Shown here piece by piece: positions 18,785 to 26,108 of a stretch of DNA of 64,000 bases; position 1 is the stretch's first letter; each line of letters opens with the position of its first letter. Source of the DNA: Colwellia psychrerythraea (GTDB taxonomy: Bacteria; Pseudomonadota; Gammaproteobacteria; Enterobacterales; Alteromonadaceae); contig NZ_JQEC01000016.1 in NCBI RefSeq assembly GCF_000764185.1, forward strand, positions 248,001 through 312,000. The letters run 5' to 3'. Made by a program: the position numbers and the translations under genes. The notes beneath the pieces are model-generated. The model searched no databases and was not told where the DNA came from. It saw only the letters and a program-made list of their open reading frames with translations.

Positions 18785-19744
18785 CTAACTCGGCAAAAAA
18801 TCTATTGCCCAGATAGTCACCACAATGCCAACACTTTCCTCACTAAACTTAATAGCACGTAAGATCATAGTCAGTTGGCGCTCTAACTTAGGGTTATTTA
18901 ATTCACTTGATTTAATGGTTACCTTGTTCACTTTGCCTGAAGGTAAGATCTCTAACTCAAACAATACTTTGCCTTTTAAAAAAGGGTCTTTACGTAACGC
19001 ACGATTGTAACGTGCATAAAGACGAGATTTATTTGCTTCAAGTGTTCGCCTTAAAACCACTTCGGAGCGCTGTCCTGATTTTTGTGCTGCTAATGACTCT
19101 GCAACTGCGGTATCAGTACTTGCTAATATCTCCTCTGCAGATAAACGAACTTGTTGAGAGTTCCTCGTACTTAGCTCAGCACTTGCCACTGTTTGAGTAG
19201 TATTAGCAGCAGAGAGTGTTGAACTCTGCGTACTGGCGGCAGCTGCCAGTAACTTACGCTGAACTTTAACTTCATTTGCACTCGATTTATTTAACTTTGT
19301 TGTGCTCGCGGGTTTTACCTCAAAGGCATCGCGCATTGCAAAAAGTTCATCTTTCATCGCCGCTAAACCCGATGATTGGGCTTTTTGTTTTGCTGCTTGT
19401 CGTTTAGTCTTTGGTGGCTCAACTTTTTTCTCTTTTTTGTCTTTTATTTCCTCAGGCTTTTTATCCTCTATCGGTTTTTCTTTTTCAGGGACTGGCAGCT
19501 TTTTTTCTTTTAGCATAATTTTTGCTAGCTGTACTGGTACCTTTTCTTTTACTTCACGTGATACTTCAACTTGCTCAATAAAAGGTACAACTACCGCTAT
19601 CAGTAAATAAAGACCAATTAGAATTTGTAAAATTCGGGTGAACTTTTTATCTTGAGTAGTATCCTGAAATACGTTGATATAATCATCGCTATTCTTAGGT
19701 GCATGACTAGGTAAAGGATTCGATGCAAAAGTGGCTGTTGTCAT
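18785..19744 (-). CDS. TonB-like energy transducer, AgmX/PglI C-terminal type
   Basis: A 319-residue protein with TonB architecture: a cytoplasmic N-terminus, one membrane helix at about 38-57 (ILQILIGLYLLIAVVVPFI), a Pro/Lys/Glu-rich spacer (about 65-115), a low-complexity Ala/Ser stretch, and a C-terminal domain. That domain (RRTLEANKSRLYARYNRALR, then GKVLFELEILPSGKV) has the pattern of the AgmX/PglI C-terminal family of myxobacterial gliding machines. It should carry motor energy from ExbB-ExbD to a periplasmic or outer-membrane partner. It is the last gene of the minus-strand envelope cluster, 2 bp after exbD. The partner is not identified. Confidence 0.85.
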   Translation of the reverse strand: MTTATFASNPLPSHAPKNSDDYINVFQDTTQDKKFTRILQILIGLYLLIAVVVPFIEQVEVSREVKEKVPVQLAKIMLKEKKLPVPEKEKPIEDKKPEEIKDKKEKKVEPPKTKRQAAKQKAQSSGLAAMKDELFAMRDAFEVKPASTTKLNKSSANEVKVQRKLLAAAASTQSSTLSAANTTQTVASAELSTRNSQQVRLSAEEILASTDTAVAESLAAQKSGQRSEVVLRRTLEANKSRLYARYNRALRKDPFLKGKVLFELEILPSGKVNKVTIKSSELNNPKLERQLTMILRAIKFSEESVGIVVTIWAIDFLPS

Positions 19745-19746
19745 TA

Positions 19747-20277
19747 TTAGCCCCTTTTTATCTTACTTTTAGCTACCTGTTTAACAGCTAAAGACATATT
19801 ACGATAATCACTGTCAGCACAAGCTGCCATGATCTGTTTCAATACTTGATACGGCACACTAGCATCACCAATAATAGTAACCGCACGACCATTTTTAGTT
19901 TCGTTGTCGGTTAATAACGGACGCTTTGTCGACAAGTAACTTAATTCAGTTTTTATAGCCTTGATAAGGCCAGAATTAAGCTCTTCAGTCACTTTTTTTA
20001 TTGCATCTTCTTGCTGCCATATAACTCGCTCTTGTATCATTATGCTTTGTGGTAGCACGGTAATTAATACATTTTCAGCCGGCATTTCTTCAGCAATAGA
20101 CACTGGTAAGTTTATTTCTTTAGTATTTTGCAGTACCCGAACTTCTGATTGGTTAACAATAAGAAAGAATACCAAAATAGTGAAGATATCCATCAACGAG
20201 ACTAGGTTCAACTTAGAGCCAGCACTAAAGCGCTTATGATGCTTTGCTAAACGTTTCGCTTTAAAAGACTGCTTCAT
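19747..20277 (-). CDS. ExbD/TolR proton-channel subunit with the conserved Asp
   Basis: A 176-residue ExbD/TolR family protein. A basic N-terminus (KAKRLAKHHKR) leads into a single membrane helix, LNLVSLMDIFTILVFFLIV, in which D30 sits at the position of the essential protonated Asp. The periplasmic domain contains the usual VTIIGDASVPYQVLKQIM motif. With ExbB it should form a proton-driven motor. Its ATG overlaps the stop of the second ExbD-like gene by 4 bp (ATGA). It is likely a required stator subunit of the cluster. Confidence 0.9.
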   Translation of the reverse strand: MKQSFKAKRLAKHHKRFSAGSKLNLVSLMDIFTILVFFLIVNQSEVRVLQNTKEINLPVSIAEEMPAENVLITVLPQSIMIQERVIWQQEDAIKKVTEELNSGLIKAIKTELSYLSTKRPLLTDNETKNGRAVTIIGDASVPYQVLKQIMAACADSDYRNMSLAVKQVAKSKIKRG

Positions 20278-20837
20278 GGCTTACTCCCCGTATTAGTCTC
20301 AGCTTGCATCCCTGATTGAACCTCTGATTCAGTCGTGATTGCTTCAGGAGCATCTCCTAAGGATATCTGTGGAAAAAGCTCAGCATCAACTAAGTTTGCA
20401 GCAACTACCGCTTTAAAAGAGCGTACAGTGTCCATAGTCGATACTATCGTTTGATAATCGATTTCTGGCGCAAGTAACAAAACAATGTCACTTTTATCGT
20501 GCTTATTTTGCTGAAAGGTTAATTTCAAGTCCTGCAAATAAGTCGACAGCTTAGCAAACTGATAACCTTGTGCTGTTTTATCAAATTTCTTCAATAAAAT
20601 GCCCGCAGGATAGTTCAAATCAAAACCTGCTTGGGTGATTATTAATTCCAAAACTTTAGGCTCATCTTTAGGATTATTTGCGGCTTGCGTTGCAGCGGGC
20701 AGCTGTAAGTTTAAAATACGTACTTGAGAAAATACCAAACTCAACAGCAACACCGGCACTAACACAATCATCAAGTTCATAAATGAAGTGATATCGAGCT
20801 CTGCTTCTGGGGTATTAATGCGACGACGACGTCTCAT
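20274..20837 (-). CDS. Second ExbD/TolR-like subunit with Asn in place of the channel Asp
   Basis: A 187-residue ExbD-like protein. The ATG at 20837 is chosen because GAGG lies upstream of it and it comes just after the exbB stop; a TTG 36 bp further up is less likely. The membrane helix reads ITSFMNLMIVLVPVLLL. Aligned with the neighbouring ExbD (LVSLMDIFTILVFFLIV), the essential Asp is N21. D15 lies just before the helix. The periplasmic region and a Ser/Glu/Ala-rich tail follow. It may form a mixed pair with the Asp-bearing ExbD in the motor, giving one active site. The family call is firm; the consequence is inference. Confidence 0.85.
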   Translation of the reverse strand: MRRRRRINTPEAELDITSFMNLMIVLVPVLLLSLVFSQVRILNLQLPAATQAANNPKDEPKVLELIITQAGFDLNYPAGILLKKFDKTAQGYQFAKLSTYLQDLKLTFQQNKHDKSDIVLLLAPEIDYQTIVSTMDTVRSFKAVVAANLVDAELFPQISLGDAPEAITTESEVQSGMQAETNTGSKP

Positions 20838-20841
20838 TTGC

Positions 20842-21495
20842 TTAGCCTCGGTGTTCGTCAGACGACTGACCAAAAGAAAGCGAGTTTAATAATTTGATGC
20901 CTGCCATTTCTAATGAATCAGCTATAGCGGCAGTTTTCCCCATTAAACTGGTGTGAAGTAATATCAACGGGATCGCGGTGATCAAACCAAAAGCGGTGGT
21001 ATTCATCGCCACTGAAATACTTGAAGAAAGCAAGTTAGCTTTTTCAGCAGGATCAGCATTAGCAACCGCAGAGAAAGCCGCGATTAAGCCCATAATAGTA
21101 CCAAGCAAACCAAGTAATGTGGCAATGTTAGCTAACACGGCTAGAAATGGCGTACGTTTTTCAAGACGTAACATATACTCCATCATCGTTTCTTCCATGG
21201 CGTATTCTACATCTTCTCTTCGTTTTACCGACTTTAAACGGGCAATGCCTGATTGTAGTACATCAAGTACTGGTGCTGAATTTTCTTTGGCGTATTTGCT
21301 AATGGTCTCAATATCACCTTTTTTAAGTGAATCTTTCAGTAGAGCAAAGGCTTTACGGTTGGTTCTTAATGCTGCACTTAAATAAATCCAACGCTCTATA
21401 CTAATAGCTAAACCAATCACTAAAACTAAGGCGATAGGGTAAATAAATGTTCCACCCGTTTGTAAAAAAGTGATGATGCTGTCGATAATACCCAT
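20842..21495 (-). CDS. ExbB/TolQ/MotA-type proton channel protein
   Basis: A 217-residue inner-membrane protein with three helices. The first is at about 15-37 (GTFIYPIALVLVIGLAISIE), then a cytoplasmic loop, then two helices holding the family motifs NIATLLGLLGTIMGLIAAF and SISVAMNTTAFGLITAIPLIL. These helices line the proton path with the ExbD Asp. It starts the motor part of the cluster (exbB, exbD-like, exbD, TonB-like), which is separated from the TPR genes upstream by 153 bp containing a hairpin. A GGAAAG ribosome binding site precedes the ATG. Confidence 0.93.
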   Translation of the reverse strand: MGIIDSIITFLQTGGTFIYPIALVLVIGLAISIERWIYLSAALRTNRKAFALLKDSLKKGDIETISKYAKENSAPVLDVLQSGIARLKSVKRREDVEYAMEETMMEYMLRLEKRTPFLAVLANIATLLGLLGTIMGLIAAFSAVANADPAEKANLLSSSISVAMNTTAFGLITAIPLILLHTSLMGKTAAIADSLEMAGIKLLNSLSFGQSSDEHRG

Positions 21496-21550
21496 GTTGC
21501 TTTCCTTTATATTTTTATAATAATGTTTTTAAATTTTTGCGGTTAGTTTT

Positions 21551-21577
21551 TTATAGCCTTGAAATTTGAGGCTATAA
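21551..21577. other. Hairpin between the TPR part and the motor part of the cluster
   Basis: A perfect 9-bp inverted repeat TTATAGCCT/AGGCTATAA with a 9-nt loop lies in the 153-bp gap before exbB. On the minus (coding) strand it is followed by A, not T, so it is not an intrinsic terminator. It could mark an RNA processing site that sets different levels for motor and scaffold genes. Confidence 0.55.
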
Positions 21578-21648
21578 ACGTAATTTCATAATAATTTATT
21601 GTTCTGTTTTTATCGCTGTTACACTTTATTTCTTTCTTTAGTCATGGC

Positions 21649-21984
21649 TTAAGGCTTTACAGCGAGTTGCTTATTCGCAAAAAATCGTACTTGCTCTTTA
21701 AATACCTTAGGATTAATCGGTTTGAAATGGGGTAACTTTATTGTGCGTTTTTTACCTTTCACTTCAATGACCTGATCAACACCTTGCCATGGCATGATAT
21801 AAATAACATTAGGCTGCTCTTGCGAGCCTTTTACCTGACTTTGAATGATCAGTGGTGCATTCTTCTTTACCTTAATATTGCTAGTATTATTTGCTAATGG
21901 ATTAACCTCGGCAGACTGCGCCATTTGAGGTAAAAAGAACCAAGTCGTCAAAGCTAACATCATATGTTGCAAATACTTATTCAT
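21649..21984 (-). CDS. Small secreted protein of the envelope cluster, unknown family
   Basis: A 111-residue protein starting at 21984, where GAGGAG lies 7 nt upstream and a signal peptide begins at once (MNKYLQHMMLALTTWFF...AQSA). It overlaps the end of the upstream TPR lipoprotein gene by 8 bp. The mature part is about 85 residues, basic, with no Cys: VIYIMPWQGVDQVIEVK and IKLPHFKPINPKVFKEQ. I recognise no domain. Conserved placement between a TPR lipoprotein and ExbB suggests a periplasmic structural part. Confidence 0.65.
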   Translation of the reverse strand: MNKYLQHMMLALTTWFFLPQMAQSAEVNPLANNTSNIKVKKNAPLIIQSQVKGSQEQPNVIYIMPWQGVDQVIEVKGKKRTIKLPHFKPINPKVFKEQVRFFANKQLAVKP

Positions 21985-22903
21985 GATTCGGCTCCTCACT
22001 TGGCGGCGCGGTTTTATTATCAATGCTCTGTTCATCATCTGAATTCAGTTCAACAGACGCTTCGGCTATCTGTGCTTCCACTAACGTAGGGACAGCTTTA
22101 GGAATTTCTAAACCAGCCCGTTTTATTTTTATTTCTAATCCTGCCAGCCAACGTTTTACTTCTTCATCATCACTGTTTAACAGGAGGTATGAACAATAAT
22201 AACCATGAGCTTCAAGTAAACGACCGCGATAAAGCTCTAATAAAATAGCCATACTGGCATGCGCCTCAGCAAAGTCAGGCCAGATAGCCAGAGCTGCTAA
22301 GTAGCTTTGCTCGGCTTGCTCAAATTTTCCCTGCAAACGATAAACCTTTCCCTGTAAGTGGTGGGCATACAAATTAAGGCTATTAGCTGCAATCGCTTTA
22401 TTAAGTAATACTTGCGCTGCTAGCAACTTACCTTCTTGTTTAACAATTATCGCTTTATTAACATAACTGCCTGATAATTGCGGTTGAGCCAAAATCACCT
22501 GGTCAAACAGTGCTTGTGCTTGCGGCCACTTTTTCTCTTCCATCAAGCTAATTGCTTGTTGGTAATCTTTAAGCACGTTCGCAGCAACAATTATCGGATT
22601 ATCAGCTTGTTGCTGTAAATACAGATTGATAGCTGGTTCTCGCTTGCTTTGTGGGGTTCCCTCTGTTGCATCATTGCCTTTAATTAAACTTTCTTTGCTA
22701 ATGCTTTCATCAACAACAAGAGGCGTTGTTACACCATTTTCTTGGCTTTCATGCTCTGTTGGTTTTGAACTACAAGCACTCAGCCATAATGCTAACGTTA
22801 TAGCCATAACAACCGCTTTGGTTGATATTCTTGAGTCAATTAATTTAGTTGGCTGCAACACTTGACGACCACCAGTAGCGTTAGTAAATAGCTTGAATAA
22901 CAT
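21977..22903 (-). CDS. TPR lipoprotein
   Basis: A 308-residue protein. A hydrophobic segment ends in a lipobox LSACSS at about residues 41-46; the residue after Cys is Ser, so sorting to the outer membrane is expected. After a Ser/Thr/Glu-rich linker, residues about 115-250 form tandem TPRs (AQALFDQVILAQPQLSGSYV, LNKAIAANSLNLYAHHLQGK, AEQSYLAALAIWPDFAEAHA). The N-terminal 32 residues before the signal core are unusually long, and an internal ATG at 22807 is an alternative start. The chosen ATG has AGGA upstream and overlaps the upstream gene by 23 bp. It probably serves as an adaptor in the envelope complex. Confidence 0.82.
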   Translation of the reverse strand: MLFKLFTNATGGRQVLQPTKLIDSRISTKAVVMAITLALWLSACSSKPTEHESQENGVTTPLVVDESISKESLIKGNDATEGTPQSKREPAINLYLQQQADNPIIVAANVLKDYQQAISLMEEKKWPQAQALFDQVILAQPQLSGSYVNKAIIVKQEGKLLAAQVLLNKAIAANSLNLYAHHLQGKVYRLQGKFEQAEQSYLAALAIWPDFAEAHASMAILLELYRGRLLEAHGYYCSYLLLNSDDEEVKRWLAGLEIKIKRAGLEIPKAVPTLVEAQIAEASVELNSDDEQSIDNKTAPPSEEPNHE

Positions 22904-25900
22904 GACTCTTACGTTCCTGTTTATTATATTGTGCAGGGTCTAACTCAGCCAGTGCACTAAAACTTCGCTCAACCCAAGCATCAAATACGTTTTGCCAAGC
23001 TCGCTGAGCATTGTTGGTATGTATTTCAATCGCTTTGTCTTCAAAAGGGATAGCGATATCCTCCAATAGAAACTCATATTCTTCTAACGCCAATTCATCA
23101 AGATCATCAGGTCGCTCTGAAGACATAATATCGCTCGCCAATAAACCATACATGGTAGCTAAATTAAACGAAGCCTGCGGTACAAATTCAGCTAGTTGAT
23201 AACTTAAAACCTTTTGATAATAGTCAATCGCTGATTTCATCGCAGACTGCTTACGTTTTAAACTTTTATTGAGCGGTAGTTTTAGCTTTGTCCAAGTAAA
23301 GGTTTGCTGATGCGCTTTACCTAGACCTAATGCCGCAAAAGACGCTAAATATTCAGCTCTTGCGGTAATCTCAGTCTTTGAATTTCTTAGTTTGATATCA
23401 TGATATTTAACAATTTTACGATACCAAAAATACTGTTTGTTCGTATCCTTCTTCTGCTGATAAAACTCACTGAGCTTTAAACGTACTTCTTGTGCAACAA
23501 CAAAAGGTTCAGGGTACTTATGGGCATAAGTGCGGTAAGTGGTTAACGCTTTATCGGTATTGCCCGCTTTTTGGTAATATTGTGCTGCGCTATATTGTGC
23601 TTCTCGTTTTAGCTCACTAGAAAAACCAGCGGCTTCAACACCATTAATCATCATTAATAATTGTGCTGCGGCTAACTGCCACTGACCAGTATTCTCATAA
23701 GCATTGGCTAATTTCGCTGAAATTGAACGGCTATATTCGTGACTTGGATAGCGCTTTTTAAAATCAGAGAGTACCTCTATGCCCTGTCGCCATTTCTTTT
23801 GCGCCAACAAAATATTACCGGCATCGAACTCTGCATTTAATCTATATGATGACTCAGGTACAACTTTCCCAACCCGTAAATAATCTTGCACGGCTAACAA
23901 TGGTTGCTCTTTTGCTAAAGCTTGCGCTTGGAAATAGATACATGATGCCAATAACTCACGCATTTCTTTATACTTTTTCCTTTGTACATTATTAGTACTT
24001 TTTACATAGCTAATGGCTAGCTGGTAAGCCGACTCGGCCTGAATATAATATTTTTGTTGATAAAAACTATTCGCCTGTAATTGACTGGCTATTTGTACCT
24101 GCTGCTGAGCTATTTTTGTTAATTTAGCTAACTTAATTGGTAAATAAACTTTCGGCTCTGGCGTTGTTGTCGATTCTGGGGAGGGGAAAGGTATAACCAA
24201 ATGACTTTGCAGGATAAAGTCACTGTAATATTTTACCGCCAGGTGATCTTTAGCGCTATAAGCATACTGCGTCGCTTGTGTTGCTAAACTTAAAACACGA
24301 CTATCTTTTGGATAACTGGCAACAAATTGTTGATCAAGCTGATTACGCGTTAATAACAAGGCTTTCTGCTTATCACTTAAACCTGTTGTAGTTAAAGAAT
24401 CTGTCGTTTTAACCTTAGCTTCTTTAAGCATTTGTCGGGTAGTTAATGTTGCCGCATAAGCTGCCTCAAGGCGTAACTTATTTGCAGCCTTGTTTGTGCC
24501 CTCTATTTGACTCACCGGCATTTGATTAAATGTTAAAGGTTTTGATCCTATAATTTTACCTAAAGTGACTTTAAACTCTTTTTGATAGGCGATAAGTTGA
24601 TAAGTGCTTAATGCTTGCGGATACTGTTGAGCTTCAAAATTAGCATCGGCAAAGAGTAATTCATCCGCTAACAAGCTTTTACTCAATTTAGGTTTATTTT
24701 TCTGGTAATTCGCCTGTGGAAGTTTCGCCAATGATAAGTAAGTTTCAAGTGCAAGGCTGGTATTTATAAACGCTATTCGGCGCTTATTTTTAGTCGTTAA
24801 GCGTTGCGCTTGGGCATAAAGTCGGCGGCTGTGCTGGTAACTAAAGTCTAATAAGTGAGGTAAAATTTCATCATTAATTTCACGCTGAGTTAAACTTTCA
24901 TTAACCTTAGCAGCGTGTGCCTTCTGCCAAAAAGTACTTTGAAGACCAAATTGTTTTACGTAGTTTTGTTTTAACGTTCTACTTGCGCTGTATTTCCCTT
25001 GTTGCTCAAGCAACGCTAGTAATTCCAATGAATAGCGCGCCGCCCAAATACTATCTGGCTCTAGAGTGATATAAGCTTTATATACTAACTCGGCATCATA
25101 TTTAAGCTCATTACTAATTAAGAAATCCGCCAGGTTTTTAAAGAGAATATGACGGTAAAGCTGTAAGTTAGTCAGGCCTTGTTGCTGTTTTATTAGTGCA
25201 ACCAGGGATTCAGACTGTTGCTGCTGACTCAAGGAAATACTTAAAACACGTTGTATATCTGCCACTAAACTAGTGTAGCGAGGGTTGAGTTTATCAAAAC
25301 TAAAATCATCTTGATAAGCATGTAGTTTTTCTTGTTCAACGATATAATCAAGCAAGGAGATAAACTCAATATCAGCATCACTTAAGCGATTTAACTTAAA
25401 AAGCACCCAAGCTGACATATAACGACTATTGATGTAATAAGTACCATTATTAGCCGCAGTATTTACTGCTTTACTTACCGAGGAATAAGCTTGCAACGCA
25501 GCAGGGTAAGCTTGAAAATTATAATAAATATCGCCGCGTCTGAAATGTAATTCATCGCTATATTGACTGTGCGGATATTTAGCGAGTAGAGCCTCCATTT
25601 GCACTAAGCTTGCTTTAGACTTGCCCTGCAAATCAAGCGCTTTAGCCAATTGATATTGCATCCATTCATTATCACTTCGCTCAGGGAATCGAGTAATTAA
25701 GTCTTGATAGGATACTATCAATGCATTGAGCGCTGCATCCGATTTTTGCAATCCTTGCTCGTCAGTAAATGCTTGATCATCAATTAACTCATAAGCTTGG
25801 GTATTCATTTGCACTATACGGTATTCTATTTGTGCTCTTACTTCCTCGTCAGGCTCTAAGGTCAATATTGTTTGGTATAACTGTGCTAGTTTGCTGGCTC

Positions 25901-26108
25901 TTTGCGAACGACTTAAAGTAATCGCATCAATCTCAATTGATGCTTGATCATTGGCCAAGTCGGCTAAAGTTTTTCGTGTTGAATTACCATTTTCTGGTGT
26001 ACTTTGACAACCCAATAAAACGAAAGAAAACACGGCAATTAACGCTAACTTTAACCACGAGTGGCTTACTAATAAAAAGTGACCTGCCTTTTGAAAAACT
26101 AACAACAT
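22881..26108 (-). CDS. Giant TPR lipoprotein (1075 residues)
   Basis: A very large exported protein. The N-terminal hydrophobic segment ends in the lipobox LLGCQS (Cys at about 34; Ser, Thr follow), so outer-membrane anchoring is expected. Nearly the entire length is helical with TPR-like repeats: LAKALDLQGKSKASLVQMEALLAKYPHS in outline, AYPAALQAYSSV, KKWRQGIEVLSDFKKRYPSHEYS, NTDKALTTYRTYAHKYPEP. The same layout occurs in BamD/YbgF-type proteins that bind partners in the periplasm. The ATG overlaps the stop of the preceding gene by one base (TAATG), so the two TPR proteins should be made in fixed ratio. It is likely the periplasm-spanning scaffold. Confidence 0.83.
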   Translation of the reverse strand: MLLVFQKAGHFLLVSHSWLKLALIAVFSFVLLGCQSTPENGNSTRKTLADLANDQASIEIDAITLSRSQRASKLAQLYQTILTLEPDEEVRAQIEYRIVQMNTQAYELIDDQAFTDEQGLQKSDAALNALIVSYQDLITRFPERSDNEWMQYQLAKALDLQGKSKASLVQMEALLAKYPHSQYSDELHFRRGDIYYNFQAYPAALQAYSSVSKAVNTAANNGTYYINSRYMSAWVLFKLNRLSDADIEFISLLDYIVEQEKLHAYQDDFSFDKLNPRYTSLVADIQRVLSISLSQQQQSESLVALIKQQQGLTNLQLYRHILFKNLADFLISNELKYDAELVYKAYITLEPDSIWAARYSLELLALLEQQGKYSASRTLKQNYVKQFGLQSTFWQKAHAAKVNESLTQREINDEILPHLLDFSYQHSRRLYAQAQRLTTKNKRRIAFINTSLALETYLSLAKLPQANYQKNKPKLSKSLLADELLFADANFEAQQYPQALSTYQLIAYQKEFKVTLGKIIGSKPLTFNQMPVSQIEGTNKAANKLRLEAAYAATLTTRQMLKEAKVKTTDSLTTTGLSDKQKALLLTRNQLDQQFVASYPKDSRVLSLATQATQYAYSAKDHLAVKYYSDFILQSHLVIPFPSPESTTTPEPKVYLPIKLAKLTKIAQQQVQIASQLQANSFYQQKYYIQAESAYQLAISYVKSTNNVQRKKYKEMRELLASCIYFQAQALAKEQPLLAVQDYLRVGKVVPESSYRLNAEFDAGNILLAQKKWRQGIEVLSDFKKRYPSHEYSRSISAKLANAYENTGQWQLAAAQLLMMINGVEAAGFSSELKREAQYSAAQYYQKAGNTDKALTTYRTYAHKYPEPFVVAQEVRLKLSEFYQQKKDTNKQYFWYRKIVKYHDIKLRNSKTEITARAEYLASFAALGLGKAHQQTFTWTKLKLPLNKSLKRKQSAMKSAIDYYQKVLSYQLAEFVPQASFNLATMYGLLASDIMSSERPDDLDELALEEYEFLLEDIAIPFEDKAIEIHTNNAQRAWQNVFDAWVERSFSALAELDPAQYNKQERKSHVIQAIY

